Origin: Phycisphaerae bacterium
Lineage (GTDB): Bacteria > Planctomycetota > Phycisphaerae > Phycisphaerales > SM1A02
Assembly (NCBI GenBank): GCA_016873335.1
Contig: VGXN01000010.1
Coordinates: 1 to 42,142 of the forward strand
DNA: 42,142 nt
Reading direction: 5' to 3'
A program made the translations under genes and the position numbers. The notes beneath the pieces were generated by a model, which saw only the letters and a list, made by a program, of their open reading frames with translations, was not told the origin of the DNA and searched no databases. The number at the start of each line of letters is the position of its first letter. Position 1 is the stretch's first letter. Of the stretch, positions 22,586 through 31,341 are shown in pieces.

Positions 22586-23554
22586 TCAGAAGGTCAGCGC
22601 GTCCTCGATGGCACCGCCGATGCGCAAAGCGTCCGGCAGGTACGAGAGTTCGAGTTTGTAGTACGGCATGATCGTGTCGAAACCGCTGACACGCTGCACG
22701 GGCGCTTCAAGATGGAGGAAGCAGTGCTCCATGATCGTGGCGGCAACTTCCGCACCGAGACCGCATGTCCGAGGCGCTTCATGCACGATCACGCAACGAC
22801 CCGTCTTGCGGACGCTTTCGGTCACGGCGTCGATGTCCATCGGATAGATCGTGCGAAGGTCGATCAGTTCGATCGAACGGTTCGACTTCTCGATCGCCTG
22901 CATGCACTGGATCACGCTCGAACCCCAGCTGACGATCGTCAGGTCGGTGCCCTCACACACCGTGCGCGCCTTGCCGATCGGGATCGTGTACTCGTCCTCA
23001 GGCACCTCTTCGCGGAATGCGCGGTAGATGCGCTTGGGTTCGAAGTAGATCACGGGATCGGGATCACGAATGGAGCTGATGAGCAGGCCCTTCGCGTCGT
23101 AGGGCGAACTGGGCATGACGACCTTGATGCCAGGCTGATGCGCGTAGATCGCCTCGGGTGAATCGCTGTGCAGTTCGGGCGCGTGAATGCCGCCGCCGAC
23201 AGGCACGCGGATCGTCAACGGCACGGTGAACGCGCTGCGAGTGCGCGTTCTCATGCGCGCGGCGTGACTGCAGATCTGGTCGTACGCGGGTCCGAGGAAG
23301 CCTTCAAACTGGATCTCAGGGACTGGACGCAGACCACCCATCGCCAGACCGATCGAGGTTCCGATGATGCCGCTCTCGGCAAGCGGTGTGTCCACAACGC
23401 GGCGCGCACCAAAGCGCGCTTGAAGCCCTTCCGTGACACGGAACACGCCGCCATTGAGACCGACGTCTTCGCCGAGCAGCAGCACGCGCTCATCGCGCTC
23501 CATTTCCTGTATGAGCGCGAGGTTGATCGCCTGCACAAGGTTCAGGTTTGCCAT
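22586..23554 (-). CDS. 2-oxoacid dehydrogenase E1 component, beta subunit
   Basis: A 322-residue subunit of thiamine diphosphate-dependent E1. NLVQAINLALIQEMERDERVLLLGEDVGLNGGVF is the classic start, including the conserved Glu. RVVDTPLAESGIIGTSIGLAMGGLRPVPEIQF follows, then PVGGGIHAPELHSDSPEA, where the family has a conserved His-rich segment. The C-terminal transketolase-like domain has DLTIVSWGSS, VELIDLRTIYPMD and KTGRCVIVHEAPRT. It pairs with the alpha subunit encoded immediately upstream (3 bases between stop and start) to decarboxylate 2-oxoacids. The motif set is complete for a functional E1-beta. The distinction between pyruvate and branched-chain substrates cannot be made from the motifs seen. 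Confidence 0.94.
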   Translation of the reverse strand: MANLNLVQAINLALIQEMERDERVLLLGEDVGLNGGVFRVTEGLQARFGARRVVDTPLAESGIIGTSIGLAMGGLRPVPEIQFEGFLGPAYDQICSHAARMRTRTRSAFTVPLTIRVPVGGGIHAPELHSDSPEAIYAHQPGIKVVMPSSPYDAKGLLISSIRDPDPVIYFEPKRIYRAFREEVPEDEYTIPIGKARTVCEGTDLTIVSWGSSVIQCMQAIEKSNRSIELIDLRTIYPMDIDAVTESVRKTGRCVIVHEAPRTCGLGAEVAATIMEHCFLHLEAPVQRVSGFDTIMPYYKLELSYLPDALRIGGAIEDALTF

Positions 23555-23557
23555 GGG

Positions 23558-24664
23558 TCAGTGGCCCTCCGTGTGGACAGGCTGCTCACCAGCGAGGGAA
23601 TGCGTCTGCAGCGAATCGCGCTGGCGCACCAGATCGGGCGGAAGCTGGGCAAAGGTGTGATCGAAGACATCGCTTGTGGGTGGTGCGGCGATCTCTTCGG
23701 CGCGCGAGACGGCGGCGTTCACGCTGACTTCGATGCGCTGGCGCATCGCATCCTCCTTCGAGGAATCCCACAGCCTCTTGGTCTCGAGCAGTTTTCGAGT
23801 TCGGATGAGCGGATCGCGGAGTTTCCACAGATCGACTTCCGCCTGATCGCGGTAACGGCGCGCATCATCGGCTGTCGTGTGGTCGCCGAGTCGGTAGGTG
23901 ACCAGTTCAATGAAGGTGGGGCGTGATGATTCGCGTGCACGAGCGGCGGCGTTCTTGACCGCGTACACGCACGCGAAGATGTCGTTTCCATCGACCTGCA
24001 TGCATGGCATGCCGTAGGCGATGCCGCGCTGCGCGACCGTTGGTGCGCTGCACTGGATGCGCTGTGGAACGCTGATCGCCCACGAATTGCTCTGGCAGCA
24101 GAAGATCACAGGAATGTCGAGGTTCGCGGCGAAGTTCGCGGCCTCATGAAAGTCGCCCTCGCTCGATGCGCCATCGCCAAAGAATGTGCACGCGATGCGC
24201 GACTCGCCGCGGTACTTGCTCGCCCACGCGAGACCAGTGGCATGCAGCATCTGCGTGCCGATCGGCACGGCGATCGGCGTCGCATAGTGCGCGGCGGGCA
24301 TTGCGTTGCCGCGCTCGTCGCCCATCCAGTGCAGGAGGATCGACTCCATCGGAACGCCGCGCCAGAACAGTCCACAGTTCTCGCGGTAGCAGGTGACGAG
24401 CCAATCATCGCTGCGCAGTGCATAGGCGGCGCCGAGGCTCGCGGCTTCCTGCCCCATGTTCTGCGGATAGGTGCCCATCCGACCCGAGCGCTGCAACTTG
24501 AACGCGACCTCATCGAGGTAGCGACATGAGGACATCGCCTCGTACAGGCGCACGAGATCATCGTCGGGGATCAGCCCCGCGCCGAGCTTCTCATCGAACT
24601 CGCAGTGCTCATCGAGGATCGAGATGCGCTCGATTTCCGCCTTGAAAACCGTCTGAATGGGCAT
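23558..24664 (-). CDS. 2-oxoacid dehydrogenase E1 component, alpha subunit
   Basis: A 368-residue subunit. The ThDP-binding motif GDGASSEGDFHEAANFAANLDIPVIFCCQSN starts at about residue 163 (GDG...N). LQRSGRMGTYPQNMGQEAASLGAAYAL is the N-terminal segment shared with Bacillus-type PdhA and branched-chain E1-alpha. GIPGIQVDG is represented here as GMPCMQVDGNDIFA, and YRLGDHTTADDARRYR gives the phosphorylation-loop region. The start at ATG 24664 is preferred: the upstream frame is complement of the gamma-glutamyltransferase gene and lacks family similarity. It lies 23 bases after that gene. With E1-beta and E2 it forms the first steps of a 2-oxoacid dehydrogenase complex in the cytosol. Confidence 0.93.
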   Translation of the reverse strand: MPIQTVFKAEIERISILDEHCEFDEKLGAGLIPDDDLVRLYEAMSSCRYLDEVAFKLQRSGRMGTYPQNMGQEAASLGAAYALRSDDWLVTCYRENCGLFWRGVPMESILLHWMGDERGNAMPAAHYATPIAVPIGTQMLHATGLAWASKYRGESRIACTFFGDGASSEGDFHEAANFAANLDIPVIFCCQSNSWAISVPQRIQCSAPTVAQRGIAYGMPCMQVDGNDIFACVYAVKNAAARARESSRPTFIELVTYRLGDHTTADDARRYRDQAEVDLWKLRDPLIRTRKLLETKRLWDSSKEDAMRQRIEVSVNAAVSRAEEIAAPPTSDVFDHTFAQLPPDLVRQRDSLQTHSLAGEQPVHTEGH

Positions 24665-24687
24665 GGTGAAAGTGTAGCGCGGCGTGT

Positions 24688-26334
24688 TCAGCGCGCGCAC
24701 ACACATCCGTCTGCACGAAGATCGCTCGCCCCGGCGAAGCCATCCGCGACAACCAGAATCGCCTGACCGCGACCGAAGGCGACGCTGCGTTCGCCAGCGA
24801 TGGTGATGCGGTGTCCGCGCTCGCGCAACGATTGGATGGTCGCCTCGGGCCAATGCGGTTCCATTTGCACGTCGAGTCCGCGCATCCACTGCCAGCGCGG
24901 CGCATCGAGTGCGGTCTGTGGGTTTTGCTTGTGGTCCGCCATGCGCGTCAGCACCTGGACATGTCCCTGTGGCTGCATGAAGCCGCCCATCACACCGAAC
25001 GCCATCGCGGGCACGTCACCATCGGGACCGCTGCGCGTGATGAATCCGGGCATGATCGTGTGGTACGGACGCTTCGATGGTGCGGCCTCGTTGGGATGAC
25101 CAGCCAAAAGTGTGAAGCATGCGCCGCGGTTCTGCATCGCGATGCCCGTTTCAGGAATGACCACACCGGACCCGAACCCCGTGTAGTTGCTCTGGATGAG
25201 CGACACCATCTGACCGCGCGAATCCGCCGCGCAGAGGTAGACCGTTCCGCCTGGCCGCGGCGCATCGGCACAGAAGTCCTGCGCGCGGCTGGGCGAGATG
25301 CGTGCCGCAAGTTCACGCAGCCGATCCGGGGCGAGCAATGTTGCCGCGTCCGTTCGCATGAAACGCGGGTCGGCGACATGCGCGTGCGCATCGGCGAATC
25401 CAAGCTTCACAGCCTCAAGTGATGCGTGAACGTTGTCCGCACAGTCAGGATCCGCGGCGGCGAGATCGAGGTGAGCGAGGATGCCGACTGCGATGAGCGC
25501 GGCGATCCCCTGGTTGTTGCCGCCGATCTCGTGGAGGCGGAGCCCTCGGTAGGGGATGGAGATGGTCTCCCCCCACTCGGTGGTGTGTGCAGCGAGATCG
25601 CTCGAACGCAGGAAGCCGCCCGCGCCCGACGACGCGCGGTCGATCCGTGCCGCGAGATCTCCGCGGTAGAAGTCCGCTCCACGTGAGGCAGCGATCGCTT
25701 CGAGCGTTCGCGCATGATCGGGCAGTCGCACACGCTGCCCCGCGAACGGCGGAGCATCGTTCACGAGGAACGTCGATCGCCATGCATCCATGTTGGCGCG
25801 CTTGGCGTAGGCGGTGGCTGCGCGTGACCAGAGGTGTGCCGTCAATGGCGCCACATGGAATCCCTCGCGTGCGATTTCACTTGCCGGGCGGAGCAGTTCG
25901 GCGAAGGCAAGCCGTCCAAAGCGGGCATGCAAGTCCGCCCACAGCGCGATCTGCCCGGGAACCGTGATAGGCCGCCATCCTTCGGTTGGCATCCGATCAC
26001 CCGTGATGGATGCGCGCGCGAACAAGGCTGGCGAACGCCCGCTGCCGTTCACGGCATGAAGTCGTGAACCATCCCACACGATCGCGAACGCATCGCCACC
26101 AAGGCCGTTGGTGGTCGGTTCTGTCACGGTGAGTGTTGCTGCTGCTGCGACCGCCGCATCGACGGCTGAACCGCCCGCGCGGAGTACGGCGAGCCCCGCT
26201 TCGGAAGCGAGTGGTTGGCTCGTCGCAACCATCTCGCGACCGAACACCAGTTGTCGCTGCGATGGATAGGTGAGCACACCAGAGCAGTCGATGCGCGCGC
26301 CGATGATCGCATCAGATCGCATCGATTCGTTCAT
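24688..26334 (-). CDS. Gamma-glutamyltransferase family protein (Ntn hydrolase)
   Basis: A 548-residue protein. MVATSQPLASEAGLAVLRAGGSAVDAAVAA is the usual large-subunit opening. GLGGDAFAIVWD, WRPITVPGQIALW and FADAHAHVADPRF follow. The small subunit would begin at Thr364 in PGGTVYLCAADSRGQMVSLIQSNY, where the family has (G/D)T(T/V)xxxVxDxxGNxVSxxxS. The motif MPGFITRSGPDGDVPAMAFGVMGG lies further on. It resembles the YwrD-like branch, and no signal peptide is visible, so it may be cytosolic, unlike periplasmic Ggt. It hydrolyses or transfers gamma-glutamyl groups, for example from glutathione. Its ATG overlaps the stop of the DUF4230-like gene as ATGA. Its position inside an otherwise branched-chain catabolic run is unexplained. 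Confidence 0.9.
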   Translation of the reverse strand: MNESMRSDAIIGARIDCSGVLTYPSQRQLVFGREMVATSQPLASEAGLAVLRAGGSAVDAAVAAAATLTVTEPTTNGLGGDAFAIVWDGSRLHAVNGSGRSPALFARASITGDRMPTEGWRPITVPGQIALWADLHARFGRLAFAELLRPASEIAREGFHVAPLTAHLWSRAATAYAKRANMDAWRSTFLVNDAPPFAGQRVRLPDHARTLEAIAASRGADFYRGDLAARIDRASSGAGGFLRSSDLAAHTTEWGETISIPYRGLRLHEIGGNNQGIAALIAVGILAHLDLAAADPDCADNVHASLEAVKLGFADAHAHVADPRFMRTDAATLLAPDRLRELAARISPSRAQDFCADAPRPGGTVYLCAADSRGQMVSLIQSNYTGFGSGVVIPETGIAMQNRGACFTLLAGHPNEAAPSKRPYHTIMPGFITRSGPDGDVPAMAFGVMGGFMQPQGHVQVLTRMADHKQNPQTALDAPRWQWMRGLDVQMEPHWPEATIQSLRERGHRITIAGERSVAFGRGQAILVVADGFAGASDLRADGCVCAR

Positions 26335-27077
26335 GGCTTGGGCAGCGGAGCTTGATCGCCATCCACTTCATCGGAGAACTGAACGATCACATCCAACTCG
26401 GACCCGACGGTCTGCGAAAACAGACTGCTGAAGAAAGTGCGTGCGGTGTTCCGCGCTTCCAGGCGCACTTCGGCGAGCGCGGGACGCGATCCACCCGCCT
26501 CGATCACCGCCGCACGAATCAGCGCCTTTGCCCTGTCGATGTCGCCACCGCTCGGAATGATGTGTTCCATCCAGTCGTTATCGATGGTGACGCGAATCCG
26601 CGAGGGATCAGACTGCACTTCGACCACACGGTCATTCACCACAGGCGGAGGCACCGTGAGCAGAACGGTCTTCCCATCGAGCGCGCGAGCGCTCCAGCCA
26701 TCGCCCGCGGGGAGCAGATACTGCACGCGATTTCCAGAGACATCGAGTTCGACACGAACCGATCCGATGGGCACCTGAACGCCGAACGCGCCGATGGATG
26801 TCGTGCGGTCCGCGAGAACCCGCGCCTGCACTTCGCGCCAGCCGATGACGAGCCCGCCATCAGCGCGTAGATCACCGAGTGCGGTGACGAGCGACTGATG
26901 CACCGTGCTCTGAATCAGGTTGAATGTGAATGCGTCTCGAACGAGCGCGCGGAAGCGTTCCGCTGCACCGACGAGATCGCAGCGGACGGCAAAGATCACA
27001 ACAACGATCAGCAGCACCAGCGCGGTGACACCTCCACATCCGCAGCAGCCGCCGCCTCTTGTTCGAGCGGGCGTCAT
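26331..27077 (-). CDS. N-terminally anchored protein, possibly DUF4230-like
   Basis: A 248-residue protein. A Gly/Cys-rich start (GGGCCGCGG) precedes one hydrophobic segment at about 17-32 (VTALVLLIVVVIFAV). This is followed by an extracytoplasmic domain of about 215 residues. It contains FGVQVPIGSVRVELDVSGNRVQYLLPAG, a beta-rich core VLLTVPPPVVNDRVVEVQ, a helical ALIRAAVIEAG region and a C-terminal VGSELDVIVQFSDE. The strand pattern with 'PxPxxxxxxI....' is reminiscent of DUF4230, but I am not certain. It overlaps the gamma-glutamyltransferase start by four bases and follows the dehydrogenase by 12 bases. The function is unknown. Confidence 0.55.
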   Translation of the reverse strand: MTPARTRGGGCCGCGGVTALVLLIVVVIFAVRCDLVGAAERFRALVRDAFTFNLIQSTVHQSLVTALGDLRADGGLVIGWREVQARVLADRTTSIGAFGVQVPIGSVRVELDVSGNRVQYLLPAGDGWSARALDGKTVLLTVPPPVVNDRVVEVQSDPSRIRVTIDNDWMEHIIPSGGDIDRAKALIRAAVIEAGGSRPALAEVRLEARNTARTFFSSLFSQTVGSELDVIVQFSDEVDGDQAPLPKP

Positions 27078-27089
27078 GCCGCCGACCTC

Positions 27090-28172
27090 TCAGCGCGCTG
27101 CGCCGACCGTTGCCGCACTCTTGCTGTTGCGCGCAGCGTCAATCTTGCGGCGGGCATAGGCCACTGCAGCGTCGGAGGTGCTCTGCGCGTGCGCGGACTC
27201 ATGGAGCACGGTGAGCGTGGTGTCCTCGATGGCTGCAACCTTGCGGTCAATCTCCGCTTCCGTCAGACCGAGGTGAAGCCCGCCGAGGCGGATCACCCCA
27301 CCTGCGTTGGCGATGAAATCGGGCGAATACAGGATGCCGCGCTTCTTGAGGTGTGCGCCTTCCTGGTTTGGATTCAGCAGTTGATTGTTGGCTGTGCCGC
27401 AGACGATCTCGCAGTGCAAGTTGGCGACCATGGTGTGATCAAGCACACCACCCATCGCGCACGGCGCGAGGATGTCGAGCTTCTCGTGGAAGAGGTTGCG
27501 ATCATTGCCGAGCGCCACACAGCCGAGTTCCTCGACGGCGCGCTTCATGGTGGGGATATGAACGTCGGTCACCATGACTGCGGCACCGGCGGCGCGCAAC
27601 AGCTTCGCAAGCTTGTAGCCCGTCGCGCCGCATCCCTGCACACCGACCGAGAGATTCGAGAAGTCAACCTTCCGCCCGAGGTGGCGCAGACATGCCTTCA
27701 TCGAGTTGAAGCAACCAAGCGCTGTCCACGGCGATGGATCGCCGCCGTGTGAGACGGCCTCACCGCCCATGATGTGGCGTGACTCTTGTGCCATCCAGTC
27801 GCAGAACTGCGGACTTACGCCGACATCTTCCGCAGCGATGTAGGCGCCGTTGAAACTCTCGACGAAGCGACCCATCGCCCGTCCCTGAGCTTCCGTCGGC
27901 TGGTCGCCCTGCTTCTTCAGCAGGATCACGCTCTTGCCGCCGCCGAGTGCGAGATCCGCGGCGGCGTTCTTGAACGTCATGCCTTCGGAGAGACGCAGCA
28001 CATCGAAGATCGCATCGTTGTCATTCGAGTAGAAGAAGCGGCGCGTTCCGCCGAGCGCGTTCCCCAGCACCGTCGAGTGGATGGCGATGATGGCGCGCAG
28101 TCCCGTGGCCGGGTCATTGCAGATGGCGACGCGCTCATGACCGTGCTGAACCATGCTCTCAAGAATGTGCAT
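27090..28172 (-). CDS. Leucine dehydrogenase-type Glu/Leu/Phe/Val dehydrogenase
   Basis: A 360-residue NAD-dependent oxidative deaminase. The start IAIHSTVLGNALGGTRRFFY and the catalytic region LSEGMTFKNAAADLALGGGKSVI include Lys68 (substrate carboxylate) and Lys80 (general base). YIAAEDVGVSPQFCDWMA follows. The Rossmann fold carries VGVQGCGATGYKLAKLL, and APCAMGGVLD and ANNQLLNP complete the nucleotide site. This is the leucine/valine/phenylalanine dehydrogenase branch rather than hexameric GDH. The ATG at 28170-28172 is preferred over an upstream in-frame TTG because GGAG lies 6 bases before it. The product, a 2-oxo acid, would feed the E1/E2 enzyme downstream. The 159-base gap upstream contains an inverted repeat. 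Confidence 0.92.
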   Translation of the reverse strand: MHILESMVQHGHERVAICNDPATGLRAIIAIHSTVLGNALGGTRRFFYSNDNDAIFDVLRLSEGMTFKNAAADLALGGGKSVILLKKQGDQPTEAQGRAMGRFVESFNGAYIAAEDVGVSPQFCDWMAQESRHIMGGEAVSHGGDPSPWTALGCFNSMKACLRHLGRKVDFSNLSVGVQGCGATGYKLAKLLRAAGAAVMVTDVHIPTMKRAVEELGCVALGNDRNLFHEKLDILAPCAMGGVLDHTMVANLHCEIVCGTANNQLLNPNQEGAHLKKRGILYSPDFIANAGGVIRLGGLHLGLTEAEIDRKVAAIEDTTLTVLHESAHAQSTSDAAVAYARRKIDAARNSKSAATVGAAR

Positions 28173-28277
28173 GCGGGACTCCAAATAGGGGGGTGAAATG
28201 GGAATTCGAGATCAGGTGAAACCGTGCGGCACTTTGGCCACGGAGGGTGGAGGCTAGCGGTAGACCTCGGTCTGCTC

Positions 28278-28327
28278 CAAGTCTCGAGTGCATGCTTCTT
28301 GCCAACCGTTTGCGGTGAAGAGACTTG
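28278..28327 (-). repeat. Inverted repeat after the acyl-CoA dehydrogenase stop
   Basis: CAAGTCTC (28278-28285) and GAGACTTG (28320-28327) are perfect 8-base complements separated by 34 bases. They begin 4 bases past the acyl-CoA dehydrogenase stop at 28332. There is no T-run. It could form an RNA stem that attenuates transcription into the leucine dehydrogenase gene, or be chance. Confidence 0.25.
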
Positions 28328-28331
28328 TGGA

Positions 28332-30278
28332 TCACACCTTGCTGCCGTGGAACGCCGTTCCGCTGCCGAACTGCTTGATGCCATCGGTGGGCACGGGTCG
28401 ACCTGTGCCGCGCGCGGCCATGACAGGCGTGCGCTCGGGGATCGAGTAATCCGCGTTGCCGAGGAGGTCGGCGCGATCGAGGACGGAATCCGCGCAACTG
28501 CGGGCGATTCCATCATGGTTCCAGCGCAGTGAGCGCGTCTCGTCATCAATGCGCGCATTGGCGATGGCGCAGACTTCGTCAACGACCTTCAGTTCGTGAA
28601 CGAGGTCTGCACCCTGCAGTCCCGCGCGAATGTTCGCATCGCATCGGCTGAGCGTGCAGGTCATCGCATGGATCCAGAGCGCGCAGTTGGACAGGCGCGC
28701 CTGAATGAACTGGTTGTTGATGAGCGACTCCTGATGCTCAAGATTCATCATCTTGGTGTTGTAAGAGTGGTCTCGAATACGGAACATCAGTTCCTGCGCG
28801 TGTCGCTGAAGTTTCGGGTGCAACTTGGTGAACTTGGGCACCGAGCGCCGCATGGACATGAAGAGTTCGCCGCCAAGTCGCACCGCAGCGCCAAGCCGAC
28901 GGATCGGGTTCTTCTTGATGTCGAGCATCCATTCGCCAAGTTGCTTCGATCCCCACGCCCACAGGAAGGTGTGCATGACTTCGTTCGCACCTTCCACGAT
29001 GGTGTTGATGCGTGAATCGCGCCAGATTCGCTCGACGTGGTTTTCCGTCATGTACGACTCGCCGCCCATGATCTGGAGTGCGTCGTTCACGGTCTGGTAG
29101 CCGTACTCGCTGCAGAACACCTTGCATATCGCAGTCTCGAGCATGATGTCGCTGTCGCCGCGGTCGAGGAAGCCCGTGGTCATGTAGAGCATTGCGTCCA
29201 TCGCATAGACGTAGGCAGCGCAGCGAGCGAGTCGTTCCTTCACGAGATCGAATTCGCCGAGCGAACGGTCGAACTGATGGCGGTACTTCGCCCACTTCGT
29301 CGCTTGCTCGAAGGCATATCGCGCGCCGCCAAGCATGCCTGCGGAGAGCGTGCAGCGTCCGTAGTTGAGACAGGTGAGCGCGACATTCAGCCCACGCCCT
29401 TCCTTGTGGAGGAGGTTTTCGCGCGGCACGCGGACATTCGTGAACTTGATGCGCGCCTGCCACGTGCCACGGATGCCGCACTTGGACCGGTTGCGGCTGA
29501 AGATGTCGACCCCCTCCATGTCGGGCGTGCAGATCAGCGCCGTGACCACCTCCTGGGTCTTGCCGGTCTTGGGGTCGGTGACACGCTGCTTCGCCATCAC
29601 CGTGAAGAGTCCGCTGAGTGCGCCGGATGTCGCCCACTTCTTCTCGCCGTTGAGCACAAACTGCTGACCATCTTCGCTGACTTCACAGTGCGTTTCCTGT
29701 CCACCCGCATCACACCCGACGTTTGGCTCGCTGAGGCAGAACGCGCTGAGCGTGTCCTTTGCCAAGCGCGGCAAGAAGCGCTGCTTCTGCTCGGGTGTGC
29801 CGAACAGCATGAGCGCCTTGCAGCCGATGGACTGGTGCGCGGAGACCAGCACGGCAGTCGATCCGCATGTGCGTCCGATGCGTTCGAGTGCGCGGTTGTA
29901 GCTGGTGATGCCGAAGCCGCCGCCACCGAACTCGCGGCCGATCGTCATGCCGAGAACGCCGAGGTCGAACAGTTTCTGCACGACCCATTCAGGAATGTTC
30001 TGCTCCTGATCGATCAGATGGGTCGGGTGTTCGGTGCGCAGGTACTGGTCGAGACGCGCAAGCAATTCGTTGCAGCGTTCCGTCTCATCGCGTGCGATGG
30101 TCGGGTAGGGCAGCACCGCGTCCTCACGGAAGTTGCCCCAGAAATAGTTCTTCACGAGGCCCATCGTCTCGGGGTCTGGCCCAAGCATCTCCTGTGCCGC
30201 CTCGATCTGCTTGCGGTCTTTCGCGGAGATGTTCTTGAGGTCGCTTGAGAGTGACGATGGTCCTTGATGGGTGGTCAT
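28332..30278 (-). CDS. Acyl-CoA dehydrogenase (VLCAD/ACAD9-like, extended C-terminus)
   Basis: A 648-residue flavoenzyme. FGITSYNRALERIGRTCGSTAVLVSAHQSIG, then LSAFCLSEPNVGCDAGG (FAD-binding FCLTEP-like) and EKKWATSGALSGLFTV, mark the N-terminal and beta domains. The C-terminal helices carry QFDRSLGEFDLVKERLA and LQIMGGESYMTEN, then IVEGANEVMHTFL with the catalytic Glu. About 190 residues follow the usual end, as in VLCAD and ACAD9-type enzymes, which have a second helical domain. It oxidises an acyl-CoA to trans-2-enoyl-CoA. A start at ATG 30276-30278 is chosen; the few upstream in-frame residues have no similarity. Next to leucine dehydrogenase and crotonases it may act on isovaleryl- or isobutyryl-CoA, but the sequence type suggests long chains. 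Confidence 0.92.
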   Translation of the reverse strand: MTTHQGPSSLSSDLKNISAKDRKQIEAAQEMLGPDPETMGLVKNYFWGNFREDAVLPYPTIARDETERCNELLARLDQYLRTEHPTHLIDQEQNIPEWVVQKLFDLGVLGMTIGREFGGGGFGITSYNRALERIGRTCGSTAVLVSAHQSIGCKALMLFGTPEQKQRFLPRLAKDTLSAFCLSEPNVGCDAGGQETHCEVSEDGQQFVLNGEKKWATSGALSGLFTVMAKQRVTDPKTGKTQEVVTALICTPDMEGVDIFSRNRSKCGIRGTWQARIKFTNVRVPRENLLHKEGRGLNVALTCLNYGRCTLSAGMLGGARYAFEQATKWAKYRHQFDRSLGEFDLVKERLARCAAYVYAMDAMLYMTTGFLDRGDSDIMLETAICKVFCSEYGYQTVNDALQIMGGESYMTENHVERIWRDSRINTIVEGANEVMHTFLWAWGSKQLGEWMLDIKKNPIRRLGAAVRLGGELFMSMRRSVPKFTKLHPKLQRHAQELMFRIRDHSYNTKMMNLEHQESLINNQFIQARLSNCALWIHAMTCTLSRCDANIRAGLQGADLVHELKVVDEVCAIANARIDDETRSLRWNHDGIARSCADSVLDRADLLGNADYSIPERTPVMAARGTGRPVPTDGIKQFGSGTAFHGSKV

Positions 30279-30444
30279 GGCTGTGGTCGAGGGGTGCGAG
30301 GTGGTGCAGGTGTCTGCGCGAACGCCCAACGATAGTCAAAAAGCGGCTGCGAATCGCGGAAGGGTTGGTGGAATCGCGGCAGGGTTCGGGGAATCGGTGC
30401 TACTGGGCCCGCAGACGGATCACCCAACGTCAGCGCAGAACGGT

Positions 30445-31311
30445 TCAGCCGCGCAGGAACTGTTCGAGTTTCCCCCTCGCAAACGGTGTATGGCGAAGGG
30501 CGATAAGTCGGGCGCGCTCCAGCGCAAGGGCGGCTGTCCAACCCGATGCGCAACCCGCTTCGACGCAGTCGAACACGGCAGTCGCGGCGTCGGAAGTGGG
30601 CACGGATCCGCGCGCCTGCGCAAGGGCCGCCCGGATGCGCGGGGCATCCGCTGGCGTGATCGCACGTGGATTTGGGAGCGGGCGCGTCCGCGGATGTGCG
30701 GCGAGCCACGCGCACGCGGAGGGCAGCGCATCGGCGATGGCGTTCACGGTGCAATCCAAAAGTCCGTGCGGTGCCTCGATCACCAAAGATGTCGTGCCGG
30801 TTGCCGTTGCAGCGATGGCCGTGGCAGGATCGATGCGCGCAGGGAGCATCTGGGTGCCGCCCCAGCCGGGGCAAATCCCCAGACCGCACTCGGGGAGTCC
30901 GATTCGCCACGGCTTGTCTGCGCTGTCGGGGAGGACGCCCAGCACGCCATCGCAGTGCATGGCAACTTCGAGTCCACCACCGAGCGCCGCCTTGTGGACG
31001 ATGGCGATCGACGGGCAGCGCATGGAGTGCAACTTGGCGAATGCCGCCGTGCCCGCCTGCAGGTAGGCATCGAGCGCGGGGTCATCGAGCGCATCAATCT
31101 CGGCGAGGTCGGCGCCCGCAATGAAGACGCGCTCGCTCGACGAACGCAGGATCAATCCCCGCGGTCCTGATGCGGCGACCGCATCGAGCGTCTGAGCCAT
31201 CTGTGCGATGAGCCAACTGTCGAGAACGACGACGCCGCCACGAGGTTTCGCTGGATTGGGCGTGAGCGTGACGATGGCGATGCCGTCGGTCGTAGTTTCG
31301 GTGGGAAGCAT
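30445..31311 (-). CDS. Enoyl-CoA hydratase/isomerase family protein
   Basis: A 288-residue crotonase. The oxyanion-hole segments are FIAGADLAEIDAL and AALGGGLEVAMHCD, and both acid residues expected for hydratase chemistry are present: Glu in GGLEV and Glu in LPECGLGICPGWGGTQML. The N-terminal domain is normal, but the C-terminal third beyond GTQML has diverged from simple hydratases into an Ala/Thr-rich stretch. It reads like an N-terminal FadJ/FadB-type hydratase without the dehydrogenase half. It ends 166 bases before the acyl-CoA dehydrogenase start; that spacer shows nothing I recognise. It is preceded by the LiuC-like gene with 30 bases between them. Confidence 0.87.
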   Translation of the reverse strand: MLPTETTTDGIAIVTLTPNPAKPRGGVVVLDSWLIAQMAQTLDAVAASGPRGLILRSSSERVFIAGADLAEIDALDDPALDAYLQAGTAAFAKLHSMRCPSIAIVHKAALGGGLEVAMHCDGVLGVLPDSADKPWRIGLPECGLGICPGWGGTQMLPARIDPATAIAATATGTTSLVIEAPHGLLDCTVNAIADALPSACAWLAAHPRTRPLPNPRAITPADAPRIRAALAQARGSVPTSDAATAVFDCVEAGCASGWTAALALERARLIALRHTPFARGKLEQFLRG

Positions 31312-31341
31312 CGGGGGAGTTCGTTGTGCGGAGGCTCGGGG

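Noticed and set aside
29037-30248. A 403-codon plus-strand frame over the acyl-CoA dehydrogenase
   Set aside because: Shadow of a well-recognised flavoenzyme; no recognisable motif.
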